Part shown: in pieces, positions 26,301-33,873 of the stretch
Layout of the letters: each line of letters starts with the position of its first letter
Position numbering within the stretch: the first letter of the stretch is position 1
Source: an uncultured Opitutaceae bacterium
GTDB lineage: Bacteria; Verrucomicrobiota; Verrucomicrobiia; Opitutales; Opitutaceae
DNA length: 64,000 bases
Reading direction: 5' to 3'
Assembly: GCA_937889545.1 (NCBI GenBank)
Contig: CALAOT010000005.1
Location: 1 to 64,000 of the forward strand
Translations under genes and position numbers: made by a program
The notes under the pieces: generated by a model
Told to the model about the DNA's origin: nothing
Databases searched by the model: none
What the model saw: only the letters and a program-made list of their open reading frames with translations

Positions 26301-27090
26301 CGAACACGATTGAATTCAAATAGCCCTCAGAGGGAATATTGGGCACCTTCAGCCAATTTCGACCGCCGTCGGCGCTTCGGTACACGGCGCCGTAGTCGCC
26401 CACCGTCCAACCGTGTCGGCCGTCGGATAAGAACGTGACACCCTCCAGGAATTCGGATTTGGGGATTCCGGAGGACGATTGCCACGTCTGGCCGCCATCG
26501 GTGCTGAGCAGCATCGCCCCGTCGTCACCCACGGCCCAGCCATGCTGGTCATCGGATGAGAACGTGACCGCCTGCAGGTTTTGAATACTGGCGTTTTCAG
26601 ATTTCTGCCAGATCAGTCCCCCGTCGACGCTGTGCAGGATGATACCGTAGTTGCCCACGATCCACCCGGTGCGGCCATTCGCGGAGAGGGCGACCCCGTG
26701 CAACGGTGCGCCAATGCCAGCGACGGGGATGCGGACCCAGGACTTGCCGCCGTCGTCCGTGCGAAGAACGATTCCGAAGTCACCCACCGCCACGGCGCAT
26801 GTTCCGTCGGAAGACACGGAAACGGAGCGAAGTTCCGCCTTTACGGGTATGTGGTCCGTCCTTTGCCAGTTTTTCCCGCCGTCACTGCTGCGAAGGATCG
26901 TGCCGCCCGTGCCGACCGCCCAGCCGTGAAGGTCATCGGCGGCGAAGGCGACTGCATCGAGAGGACTAGAAAGATTCTGGAAATTGTAGGGCGGCGCCTT
27001 GTCCACTGGGTCCGGGCTCGCCGGGGAGACACGCGCACGGCAACCCGTGAATCCCGCAAGGAGCAGCGCTCCTGCAAGGAGCCAATTCAT
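23323..27090 (-). CDS. membrane NACHT ATPase with extracytoplasmic 14-repeat beta-propeller
   Basis: 1255 residues from the ATG giving MNWLLAGALLLAGFTGC, a lipoprotein-like or anchor signal. Residues about 40-640 hold 14 consecutive units of about 43 residues (GWAVGDxGxLLRSxDGGQTW), the BNR/Ycf48 type; 14 equals two seven-bladed propellers. A 120-residue linker leads to one transmembrane helix (about 760-786, LVLLLILYCLAIAGLFVF). The cytosolic part carries Walker A GPGGVGKSAL (about 902), Walker B RVLALVDGVSE (about 976), sensor HLVVMTSRRR and a winged-helix FALDPIAEYLAAKEL: a NACHT-type STAND NTPase. No known effector domain follows. From position and domain order I infer an envelope-sensing signalling or defence protein. 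Confidence 0.85.
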   Translation of the reverse strand: MNWLLAGALLLAGFTGCRARVSPASPDPVDKAPPYNFQNLSSPLDAVAFAADDLHGWAVGTGGTILRSSDGGKNWQRTDHIPVKAELRSVSVSSDGTCAVAVGDFGIVLRTDDGGKSWVRIPVAGIGAPLHGVALSANGRTGWIVGNYGIILHSVDGGLIWQKSENASIQNLQAVTFSSDDQHGWAVGDDGAMLLSTDGGQTWQSSSGIPKSEFLEGVTFLSDGRHGWTVGDYGAVYRSADGGRNWLKVPNIPSEGYLNSIVFAADGQRGWIGGDYGTLLRTIDGGQTWQGVWVPTGEDIFTVAFSAHGKHGWAVGDTGALLTSGDAGVTWSEASGPVDEVGLRSITFAADAQHGWAVGDGGLILRSRDGGQTWQETENLPTQAWLKSVAFSADGKHGWAVGDHSTLLRSRNGGQTWQKTGDTPGGPKLYSVAFAADALRGWAVGEKGTILYTMDGGQTWQKHPGIPTPLELDSVTVTPDGMHGWATGQGGTILRTTNGGQSWEKVAGILTPSALRCVVFAPGGLRGWASGDSGTVLRTTDGGLTWETVMAGSSIILTGAVAFADDGLRGWLVGDNGNIMRSADGGVTWWWVATNPKQGMISSVAVSHDGQQVWASGDRGTLMRTSSSVADYKPFEGKLSVRLEFKGGAVRPVLSIEDRTLPSMGLVSAHLDLSGPRASGDMAKAFARYFVFGQAYEGWKTADLGPGIYTCHVEVFDGWNIVSQDIKFGNGPWERIVGFMGWDIATSQPLEFFKAHGTQNLVLLLILYCLAIAGLFVFMPSWFVLWHEKAAPLIAALPIPSKATDKVTQLAGLFLITRGRALDAVVAEFAPLALAELEKLPEVTARPKWVAAPLQVEDELFGRTASPVPESAAVAEGELYIRGLTELKRHLVHRRWWLSIEGPGGVGKSALAFQLARWFAAPEPESRLHIVQAIPISIRSLKEGLDAEVLAELKRIVDLSRMSPQLSGALLSRRRVLALVDGVSEKASDIEALELDALNPSKGAALTHLVVMTSRRRIQIPDVVKVLPKAVDLGTIDEVLSRYLDDVVGAGRFSPSQREAIRESLKGIMKEISRESGQPPQIPMVFVKLIIQRADEVLAKDDTSGTSGSAEASLPKDLSELVDAYVASLLEARTDCVAEANQARRAALACIGQDGLPKLRPLAAYEARSLTLAQLEGLVITGLMVKDAADVGDPRYKFALDPIAEYLAAKELVISVRDGRMTPDQLKSDCSQFVAVSDVAAKIALIARALGVAVS

Positions 27091-27170
27091 GAATCCGGCT
27101 GCCCTCGTAATAGAAGCGCGACCGATTTTCCCGGCGCCTCGCGACGCCCGCGTCTCAGATTTCAGCTTCA

Positions 27171-27458
27171 ATGGAAACCGTCTCGACATGGGTCTGCGGA
27201 AAGGTCTACGCGGAAATCCAGGCGTTACAGGCTGGCGGAAACGCCGCGACAACGGCGCTAACGAAGGTTACGATGCAGTCGGGGTCGATCGTGTCGTGCG
27301 CGGGCATATTCAAGATGCTATGCTACGATGCCAAGGGCCATAAGGTCTATTCGATGGATGCGGGTTACAATTCATATCTCCCCGACACTGATCCAAATCA
27401 AGGAGTACTGGGACGAGCACATCCCGTTGGGCCAGGCGGCACCAATAAAGGCGCGTAA
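27171..27458 (+). pseudogene. gamma-glutamyltransferase N-terminal remnant
   Basis: The stretch ALQAGGNAATTALTKVTMQS, then IFKMLCYDAKGHKVYSMDAG, matches the start of gamma-glutamyltranspeptidases ('AAxAGGNAxDAAVA... GGFMLYYDAKxGKVxxLD'), with several canonical residues lost. Only about 95 codons remain, with no signal peptide and no catalytic Thr region. The surrounding 27091-27568 holds no other gene. It is probably a relic of sequence that recombined into the segment. Confidence 0.5.
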
Positions 27459-27547
27459 CCGGAAAAAACGTGGCGGCGGTAAGACCGCCCTCGTTCCGGA
27501 TCTGGTGGCGCAGCGTGCGCTACGGAGGGCCTGACGGAGCAATATGT

Positions 27548-27567
27548 GTGATACAGGATCGTATCAC
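27548..27567 (+). promoter_or_regulatory. VapB-type operator, second copy
   Basis: GTGATAC-AGGATC-GTATCAC, one base before the ATG at 27569, has arms identical to the operator at 13244-13263 with a different 6-base spacer. A CTGACG at 27532-27537 occupies the place of the -35 box of the first copy. Conserved arms with a changed spacer argue for retained repressor binding. Confidence 0.7.
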
Positions 27568-27568
27568 C

Positions 27569-27919
27569 ATGAAATCCACGGCATCTGTCCGCGATCTTCG
27601 CAACCATTTCCCCAAAGTTCGAAAAATTCTCGAGGAAAAGGGCGAGGTTCTGCTCACCGAGAGCGGGAAAGCTAAATACAGGCTCCTCCCCTCCTCGGCC
27701 CCTCCGAAAATAACCGCCCGACATCCGAGAATTGCGGTGTCCAGTCATACGGGGCAGGTCACCAGTACCAACAAAATCAAACCAGAAATAAGTTTTTGTC
27801 CCAATCTTGTCCAAATAATTCGGGCCGAAATTGCGACTGACGCGCGATGTGCGGAGGATTCTACCCGCCATTCAGTCAATTTCTTCACCCCGGCCGATTT
27901 CAGTAGGTGCCCGGAGTGA
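27569..27919 (+). CDS. orphan VapB-like antitoxin with replaced C-terminus
   Basis: 116 residues from ATG 27569. The first 45 (MKSTASVRDLRNHFPKVRKI, then GEVLLTESGKAKYRLLP) are nearly the same as the antitoxin at 13265, in both DNA and protein. After APPK the two diverge: this copy reads ITARHPRIAVSSHTGQ and then passes through the 58-bp repeat, which is unlikely to be ancestral coding sequence. No PIN toxin follows. It probably keeps the DNA-binding half and so could act in trans on the 13244 operator. Its 3' end overlaps the OmpH-like gene by 20 bases on the opposite strand. Confidence 0.6.
   Translation: MKSTASVRDLRNHFPKVRKILEEKGEVLLTESGKAKYRLLPSSAPPKITARHPRIAVSSHTGQVTSTNKIKPEISFCPNLVQIIRAEIATDARCAEDSTRHSVNFFTPADFSRCPE
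27768..27823 (+). repeat. imperfect direct repeat, copy B
   Basis: Counterpart of 23061-23120, in the same orientation, located at the point where the orphan antitoxin loses similarity to its paralogue. Shared blocks are TCAAACCAGAAATAAG, TGTCC-AATCTTG and CCAAATA. A weaker inverted match (AATCTTGG-CAAATA) is found near 33915-33930, beside the broken tRNA-Ser. Confidence 0.65.
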
Positions 27920-28628
27920 AGCCAGGGAAACCGATCGTGGGTAGGCCGTTGGCCCAACCACCGGTCGGTTTCGGCAGGTTGGCCGGCCGGTCCTTGTTGA
28001 TAGCCGCCATCACTTCGTCGGTGATATCAAGCGAAGGGTCGCAGTAGACGACGCTGGAGATGCCGACCAGGGTTGGTCCGGACTTGTCGAGGAGGAGCAT
28101 CCCGCCGTGGGCCTTGGCGATCGCGATCGCCACCTTGCTGATCTCGTCAAACATGAGCTTCTTAAAGGTCTCCATGCGCTGACGCAATTGTCTTCTGTAT
28201 TTCTCCAAGAAATCGGGGATCGTCATCCGCAGGGTATCGAACTCCTGCTCTTTTTTATCAGCCTCGGCCGCAGCCTGGGGATTTGTATAATCGCTTGGGG
28301 TCATCGTCTTGGTGTTGAACGTGATGGAGCCCGCGTTTATGATCCCAGGACCCGTCATTGCATTCGAGTTTAAGGGCCCGGCCTGTTTTCTCAACGTCTC
28401 CATCTGCTGCCAGCTGGTCTTTTGTTCCTTTTGCATTCGGACGACCTCCTTCTCGAACTTGGCCTCGTCTTCGGCCAGCTTGACCTCCTCCTGCTGGGTT
28501 TTCCAATAGGCCTCGAAAAGCCTGGTGAGGTCGAAGAGGACGATCTTGGGGGCGGTCTGGGCTTTGGCGGTCGGGGCGGCGAGCGAACACGCAATAAGGG
28601 CGAGAAGGGGAATGAGGGGGTGTTTCAT
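27900..28628 (-). CDS. OmpH/Skp-family periplasmic chaperone-like protein
   Basis: 242 residues with a signal peptide (MKHPLIPLLALIACSLAAPTAKAQ). PKIVLFDLTRLFEAYWKTQQ begins the Skp-type core, followed by a long charged coiled coil (EVKLAEDEAKFEKEVVRMQK, ADKKEQEFDTLRMTIPDFLE). The closing strand VAIAIAKAHGGMLLLDKSG is typical of the family ('xIAxxxGYxxVLDKSG'). Skp proteins are trimeric periplasmic chaperones for outer-membrane proteins. The C-terminal Gly/Pro-rich tail (about 45 residues) is extra. As accessory cargo it could support the lipoprotein-like NACHT protein, but that is a guess. Confidence 0.78.
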   Translation of the reverse strand: MKHPLIPLLALIACSLAAPTAKAQTAPKIVLFDLTRLFEAYWKTQQEEVKLAEDEAKFEKEVVRMQKEQKTSWQQMETLRKQAGPLNSNAMTGPGIINAGSITFNTKTMTPSDYTNPQAAAEADKKEQEFDTLRMTIPDFLEKYRRQLRQRMETFKKLMFDEISKVAIAIAKAHGGMLLLDKSGPTLVGISSVVYCDPSLDITDEVMAAINKDRPANLPKPTGGWANGLPTIGFPGFTPGTY

Positions 28629-28773
28629 GGGAAAGGCTTAGGGAGAACGGGCACAGTCTGGGCCGGGTCAAGGAAATCAGGGTGCGAACAGACAGGCCGC
28701 GGCTCCTCGATATATCCCCGTTTCCATACCCCTGCCCGCCAGTCAAGAGCCGCAAACGGGCTTTGGGCAGGGG

Positions 28774-29979
28774 TCAGGCCGCAACAGACTGAGGCGGAAC
28801 AGCCGTCTTGGGCGCAGCGGAAGCTCTGGCGTGCTTAGGCAGGATGCCGAAGAATTGCTCCGCTTCCTCGGCTGTTTTCAAATCGAGATAGTGCTTACGG
28901 ATGATGCTCTCGGAATTGCCCGCTTGCAGTGCGGCCTCCCCGATGGAGCGGAATTTAGCGACGAAATTCGACACGAATGAATGACGCATCACGTCATGAC
29001 CCAAGGGGTACTTCTGCACGACCTTTGCGCGGATATGCTGAAGGTTCGGCGGGACGATCGGGAAGTTCGCAAGCGGGTACGCCCGGAGCCACGCCGCGAG
29101 GTTTGGCTGGATCGTGACATTGCGTGGCTCCCGCACCTTGGAGACGTCCCCGTCGATCCGGATCAGATTGGCGTCGAGCTTCACGTGCTCCGGCTGGAGC
29201 CGGAGCATTTCACCGTTGCGGAGGCAGGGCCGGATACCGGCAAAAAGACACAGGGCGAAGAACGGCACGGCGGCGGGATGGTGCTTCTCCACATGGGCCA
29301 TGAGTTCCGACGCCTGCGACGCCGTGAATGTGGCCGCGCAACCGCGCCGGCGCCGGATGCGGCGCTGGGGGATTTTCGTAAGGGGATTGTCCGCGATCCA
29401 GTCTTTTTGATGAGCGAACTTGAGGAAGGTCGAAACGATCCCGCGCCGGTTGTTAAAGGTCTTGTGCGCCGCCCCGCGGGCTTCGAAATACTCCATGAGT
29501 CTCGTCCCGGTGAGGTCGGCCACAGTGACGCCGGGAAAATGTCTTTGAAGGCATCTGAGGTCACGCTTGACCCGCTCCAGGTGCGACTTGGAAAGCAGGT
29601 CCTGTTCGCGCTCGTGATCCTTGGAGGCAACAAATGCCGCGATAGCTTCCGCCAGGGGTTTTTGCATCACGGGCGCCCGGTAATTCGTTAGGGCGAACTC
29701 GACGTAAAAAGAGAGCGAGTGCGCGTGACCGGCAATGCGGCAAAACACGGACTCCGCTTCGTGCAATTGCTCATCGGTTAAACGCGTCGCGGCAACGCGG
29801 CTACCCGTTTCACGCTGGAGCAACTGCATTTCTTGAACCTGCCGCTCCGCTTCAGCCTCGGCGCGCGTCTGGAAATTTTTGCGGAAGCGTTTGCCGTCGA
29901 GGCGGGCGTAGAGCTGGAATGCAATTTTTCCGGAGGGATTGGCGAATTCCGAAATGACGAATGGACTTGTGTGCTTCAT
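28774..29979 (-). CDS. tyrosine-type site-specific integrase
   Basis: 401 residues. An arm-binding-like N-terminus (FQLYARLDGKRFRKNFQTRA) and a core-binding domain (SKSHLERVKRDLRCLQRHFP, FLKFAHQKDWIADNP) precede the catalytic domain. CLFAGIRP has Arg I, HDVMRHSFVS has the HxxR box, and GNSESIIRKHYLDL has the nucleophilic Tyr. Everything needed for recombination is present. Its start lies 72 bases from the CCA end of tRNA-Ser(GCU), the classical arrangement of an integrase beside its attachment site. It is the likely mover of the 22946-30051 segment and perhaps of its neighbours. Confidence 0.9.
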   Translation of the reverse strand: MKHTSPFVISEFANPSGKIAFQLYARLDGKRFRKNFQTRAEAEAERQVQEMQLLQRETGSRVAATRLTDEQLHEAESVFCRIAGHAHSLSFYVEFALTNYRAPVMQKPLAEAIAAFVASKDHEREQDLLSKSHLERVKRDLRCLQRHFPGVTVADLTGTRLMEYFEARGAAHKTFNNRRGIVSTFLKFAHQKDWIADNPLTKIPQRRIRRRRGCAATFTASQASELMAHVEKHHPAAVPFFALCLFAGIRPCLRNGEMLRLQPEHVKLDANLIRIDGDVSKVREPRNVTIQPNLAAWLRAYPLANFPIVPPNLQHIRAKVVQKYPLGHDVMRHSFVSNFVAKFRSIGEAALQAGNSESIIRKHYLDLKTAEEAEQFFGILPKHARASAAPKTAVPPQSVAA

Positions 29980-30051
29980 GACCGATTTGGCCAGTCAACG
30001 TCCAAATCGGTTGTCAGGTCGCATTAACCCGCTTATTATCAGCGTGTTAAA

Positions 30052-30143
<92 letters not shown>

Positions 30144-30285
30144 GTTTCAGGGCTGTAGATCCAACGTACCCCGCCATGCGAGCGCAAGGCCGTTTTTGGC
30201 GGGACCGGCCGGGGCCCGCCTTACCGACTCCGCCTGGCGCATGGCGTATTCGCGATCGGCGCCACGCAACGGCCCCACAGCGGGC

Positions 30286-31698
30286 TCACTCCTCCCGGCG
30301 CGGACGGAATATCTGATCGCTAAGCGGGGCATTGTTCTCGACCGATTGAATCGTGCTCACCGCCCGTATCAGGGGACTGGTCTGGATAAGGACGAACGGA
30401 ATCTCTACGCCGTCGACACTGCGAAAATCCGAGAAATCGACTGTGGACTCAGTGCTGTTGGTGCGATCGCCCACGATGGGCGATCCAACGCGCAGCAACC
30501 GGCCATTTCCCTTGTCAAAATAGAAAGTGCCCGCGGGCCCCTGCATGGTGGCCAGCGCCAGAGCGACCGCGGGGCGTCCGTTGACGACCCGCTCGCCGAC
30601 CTGCTTGCGAAAAGGGAAGCTGGCCCCGAGCCGCCCCACCAGATGGATGCTTCCATCAGTAATGAGCTGAGCGAGTTCGGCGGGCTTGAGGGGCCTGTAC
30701 CCCTGCAATTCGCTGCTGACCCATCCAGTCGTTCCATCGTATCCCCGGGCTTCGCGGCCCATTCCGGGGGTCTCCAGCTCCTCCAGGATCAGGTTCGGAA
30801 GCTTCTGAGAGATCGTTTCGGCGGTCCTCGTGCCCGTTGTCAACACCTCGAGCGAAAGGCGCGTGACGCGCGTGTGGATCCGCGCAAGGGCTTCGCCCCC
30901 GCCCGCCGAGGCGTCGTGGTGGTTGAGGACGTCATTGACGTTCATCGCCTCCTGCATCTGGGCCGTCGTGAGAACGAATGTCGTCTCATCGACCGGAGGA
31001 TTGATGGTGATCTTCGATCTGCGGTGAATCATCGCTGACTTGCCGACGTAGGCCTTCACCAAGAACGGGATCACCAGGCCGTTCACACGGCGGAAATCGT
31101 CAAATTCGGCCGCGAACAGCGACGTCGACCCGACGGCAAACGGCCGTTCGAGACGAAGCAGCTGGTGGGTCTTCCGATCAAAGAAGACCTTCCCCACGTT
31201 CTTCGCCGAATCGGTCACCTCGGCCGCAATGCATGAGCGTCCGTTGATGATAGCTGGACTCAGCAGGCGGTACGTGACTGGCGGGCGAAATGTCTTGAGC
31301 GCCAATAGGAGGTCGTTCTGCCAGACCCATACGCCCGAGGCCGGGTTGCCGGTCAGCCCGAGCCCCCATTGGGCTTGCGCCTGCCATCCGAGGCGGCCGT
31401 CGAAGGCCTGCACGGCGGTTCCGCTGCCTGGCCGGGACATCTCGAATCGAAAATGGTCGGCGCGGGTGCGCACAATGTGCAGCTCCATCACGGGATGGTC
31501 CTTCCCGTCGGACTCGACGCTCTCCTGGATCTCGTAGTTCTGAACCAATACCGAGGACCCGAGCCCACCCTGCGCGATAAGCCAGTTGCCGAGAATGTCG
31601 TCGAGGACCCCCTTGTCGGACGCACGGGCCTCAGGGGAGGCCGCGAGGGCGCACGAAAGGAGGGCGACCGAAAGCGACAGGTGCGAGGCCCTATTCAT
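30286..31698 (-). CDS. secreted outer-membrane-lipoprotein-sorting-like (LolA/RseB fold) protein
   Basis: 470 residues from ATG 31698. Signal peptide (MNRASHLSLSVALLSCALAASPEARA). Two halves of similar layout each contain a beta-rich stretch of the type RADHFRFEMSRPGSGTAVQA and FDGRLGWQAQ. The second half has DGTTGWVSSELQGYRPLKPA and GTFYFDKGNGRLLRVGSPIV, then FSDFRSVDGVEIPFVLIQT. This is the LolA/outer-membrane-lipoprotein-sorting pattern seen in secreted proteins of this kind of bacterium. The ATG overlaps the stop of the upstream protease fusion by 4 bases (ATGA), so the two are translationally coupled. Its role may be lipid or lipoprotein handling at the envelope; the substrate is unknown. 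Confidence 0.6.
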   Translation of the reverse strand: MNRASHLSLSVALLSCALAASPEARASDKGVLDDILGNWLIAQGGLGSSVLVQNYEIQESVESDGKDHPVMELHIVRTRADHFRFEMSRPGSGTAVQAFDGRLGWQAQAQWGLGLTGNPASGVWVWQNDLLLALKTFRPPVTYRLLSPAIINGRSCIAAEVTDSAKNVGKVFFDRKTHQLLRLERPFAVGSTSLFAAEFDDFRRVNGLVIPFLVKAYVGKSAMIHRRSKITINPPVDETTFVLTTAQMQEAMNVNDVLNHHDASAGGGEALARIHTRVTRLSLEVLTTGTRTAETISQKLPNLILEELETPGMGREARGYDGTTGWVSSELQGYRPLKPAELAQLITDGSIHLVGRLGASFPFRKQVGERVVNGRPAVALALATMQGPAGTFYFDKGNGRLLRVGSPIVGDRTNSTESTVDFSDFRSVDGVEIPFVLIQTSPLIRAVSTIQSVENNAPLSDQIFRPRREE

Positions 31699-33746
31699 CG
31701 GCCTTTTGCGCTTGGCCTCTCTGGCTCCCCACCCTTCTTCCGCCTTTCCGCATCGATCCACTTTCGCGCCGCTTCGACCACCGGATCGCGCCCCGCTGCC
31801 AGGTCGACCCTGGAGCGCAAGACGGCCTCGTCGGGAGCGACCCCGTTGCCCTCCAGCAGCGCGCCCGACGGCGTGGTCACGTCGGCGATCGCGAATTGGA
31901 ACAGATCGCCCGTCGGCAGCCTCTCGAACACTGACGGAAGCGCCGCCCCTGCGCTCAGCTCCCCAAACAACCGCGCCCTGCGCTTGTCCTTGAGCCCGGC
32001 CGCCAGAATCTCGCTGGTCGAGGCTGAACGCCCGTCAATGAGTATGGCCACGGGGCCATCGAAGATCCCCGTTTGCGGGTACACGTCCAGACTCGCCACC
32101 CCGTCACGCTTGTGCATGGAGCCGAGCACGAATTCATCCCGGCATAACCACCCGCAGATGCCCGAGGCCATCGTGGCTATGCCTCCCATATTTCCGCGCA
32201 GGTCGACAATCAGCCCGTCGCCCGGCGCAAGGAGGCGCAGTAGCGACCGGACATCCTTCATGACAGGCGGGACGAAGATGTTGAATCGCAGATACGCGAC
32301 GCCGTCGGGATCGCGCCTCGCCTCGCAGCTGATCGGCATCGAGGGGAAATAGCCGACCGGCTCGGACCACTGCGCGTCATTTGCGCCGCATTCAACCGTC
32401 ACATGCCTTGGCGCGGCGCCCGCCTCGGGCGCGACCAGATCCAGCTGCACCTTCGTTCCCACAGCGGCGGCGAGGCGGGATTCGATGAATTGCGTCATGT
32501 ATAGCCCGCTCCGGGCCGGGGTGAGTCCGGCCTTGGCCAGGAGGGCCAGGTTGGGGGCCGTCGCAGTGGCGTCCACCTGGGTGATCAGGTCGCCTGGCCG
32601 GATCCCGGCCGCGGCGCCCGTTGAACCCTGCCTCACCTCGGTCACCACAACCCCGCCCTCGACAAAGGCGACCTCCGCGCCGGTTGTGCCTATTCGCACG
32701 CGCTCGGACGGGTTGAACACCGCCGCGTCCCGCGGCACGATCGAGAAGTGGGTGCGCCGAAGCTCCGCCAGCATCTGCTGCAGCAGGCCGATCAGCTGCG
32801 CGTTTTCTGCCGCGGTCGCCAGACGGGTCCGGTACTTCTCGCGCACGGCGAGCCAGTCCACGCCGCCGAAGGTGCGGTCAAAATAGGTTTCATTCACGGT
32901 GCGCCAGACCATCGTGAATGTCTGGTAGCGGAGGGACTTCCACCTGCGCTCGGGGGAATCGGGCAGGGTCTTTTGATAGGCCTCGAGGGACGCCTGGTCG
33001 GCCGGCTCCAGCAAGGCCGCCTGGATGAAGTCTTCGAGAGCCTCATCCTGCCGCCCCTGAAGCGCGTAGGCCTGGGCCCGGCCAACGTAGCCGGCGCCCG
33101 AATCGGGCTCGAGGCGGACGGCCGCGTCAAATTCCAAGGCGGCGGCACCGTAATCCCTTTTCTCCATGTCCGCGTTGCCCTGGGCAAGATGGCGGGCCGA
33201 GTTCGACGCGTCGGGATCGAGTCCGGCCTCGGCGCCAGGCGGGCCCTTGGGCGGCACGGCCTTGAATACGACCGGCACCTGCATGTGCGTATTCACGGGC
33301 ACGCCGTTCTTTAGACCCGAGGAGAACCTCCACTGGGAGACAGCCGCCTCCGCAAAGACCGACAGGCGCGGGTCGGGCGAACTGATGGCATGCACCCGGG
33401 TCACGGTGCCGTCGGTCCGCACGATGAAGTCGACCAGGATTCTCCCCTCGACCTGCTTCCCGGCGTACTCGGGCGGATACTGGGGCCGCACGCCGGTAAT
33501 CAGACGGGGAACCTCATCGGGCTGCGCGACGGGGATCCGCGCTGCCGGCACCGGGGTCGGCGTAGGCGCCGCCAACAGGTTTGGCTGCGCCTGGGCGGCG
33601 GGTTCCGATGAAGCACGGGGAGCCGTCATGACAAGCGGGCCAAGCAGCCACGCGAGCGACGCCCACGTCCTCGCGCCCAGGGTCCGCCGCAGCATCGGTG
33701 GCGCACTCGTTCCACGACAGAACTGAATGAAGCAGGACATGGACAT
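31695..33746 (-). CDS. TonB-domain / TPR / S41-family tail-specific protease fusion
   Basis: 683 residues from the first start. ATG 33695 (MLRRTLGARTWASLAWLL) would begin a more standard signal peptide. Residues about 75-165 form a TonB C-terminal domain (RPQYPPEYAGKQVEGRILVD, FVRTDGTVTRVHAISSPDP-like segment). Two or three TPRs follow (GNADMEKRDYGAAALEFDAA, GYVGRAQAYALQGRQDEALE). Then an S41 protease has a PDZ-like region (VVVTEVRQGSTGAAAGIRPG), the active-site DGRSASTSEI serine (about residue 574) and the GLKDKRRARL lysine. Family knowledge: Ser-Lys proteases that cleave periplasmic proteins at C-termini. Fusion to a TonB domain and TPRs is unusual. Confidence 0.75.
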   Translation of the reverse strand: MSMSCFIQFCRGTSAPPMLRRTLGARTWASLAWLLGPLVMTAPRASSEPAAQAQPNLLAAPTPTPVPAARIPVAQPDEVPRLITGVRPQYPPEYAGKQVEGRILVDFIVRTDGTVTRVHAISSPDPRLSVFAEAAVSQWRFSSGLKNGVPVNTHMQVPVVFKAVPPKGPPGAEAGLDPDASNSARHLAQGNADMEKRDYGAAALEFDAAVRLEPDSGAGYVGRAQAYALQGRQDEALEDFIQAALLEPADQASLEAYQKTLPDSPERRWKSLRYQTFTMVWRTVNETYFDRTFGGVDWLAVREKYRTRLATAAENAQLIGLLQQMLAELRRTHFSIVPRDAAVFNPSERVRIGTTGAEVAFVEGGVVVTEVRQGSTGAAAGIRPGDLITQVDATATAPNLALLAKAGLTPARSGLYMTQFIESRLAAAVGTKVQLDLVAPEAGAAPRHVTVECGANDAQWSEPVGYFPSMPISCEARRDPDGVAYLRFNIFVPPVMKDVRSLLRLLAPGDGLIVDLRGNMGGIATMASGICGWLCRDEFVLGSMHKRDGVASLDVYPQTGIFDGPVAILIDGRSASTSEILAAGLKDKRRARLFGELSAGAALPSVFERLPTGDLFQFAIADVTTPSGALLEGNGVAPDEAVLRSRVDLAAGRDPVVEAARKWIDAERRKKGGEPERPSAKGR

Positions 33747-33828
33747 CGGAGGGCGGCAGGCGCTTCAGGCTGGGGTCACGGGTTAGCGGTCGATAGGCCT
33801 CCTATCCCTATGCCAACTATGCGGCGTG

Positions 33829-33873
33829 GCAAACCGTCCCTTTCGGCCACTCAGGCATCTCTCCGTTTCAAGG
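33829..33873 (-). repeat. broken tRNA-Ser, 5' half only
   Basis: Identical to the 5' half of the tRNA-Ser at 30143 downward, with one mismatch: acceptor 5' strand, D arm and anticodon 5' stem. The match stops in the anticodon loop (CGGTTTGC on the minus strand). About ten flanking bases on the 5' side (CGTTTCA) also match. It cannot give a mature tRNA. The neighbouring stretch to 34143 contains an inverted match to the 58-bp repeats and no gene. Confidence 0.85.

Noticed and set aside
25100-27000. Regular repeats resembling a CRISPR or satellite array
   Set aside because: The period is about 129 bases, matches the 43-residue protein repeat unit and stays in frame; it encodes the BNR propeller blades of the NACHT protein.
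23323-27090. Reading the Ycf48-like repeats as a photosystem II assembly factor
   Set aside because: No photosynthesis genes are present, and the protein continues into a transmembrane helix and a NACHT ATPase.
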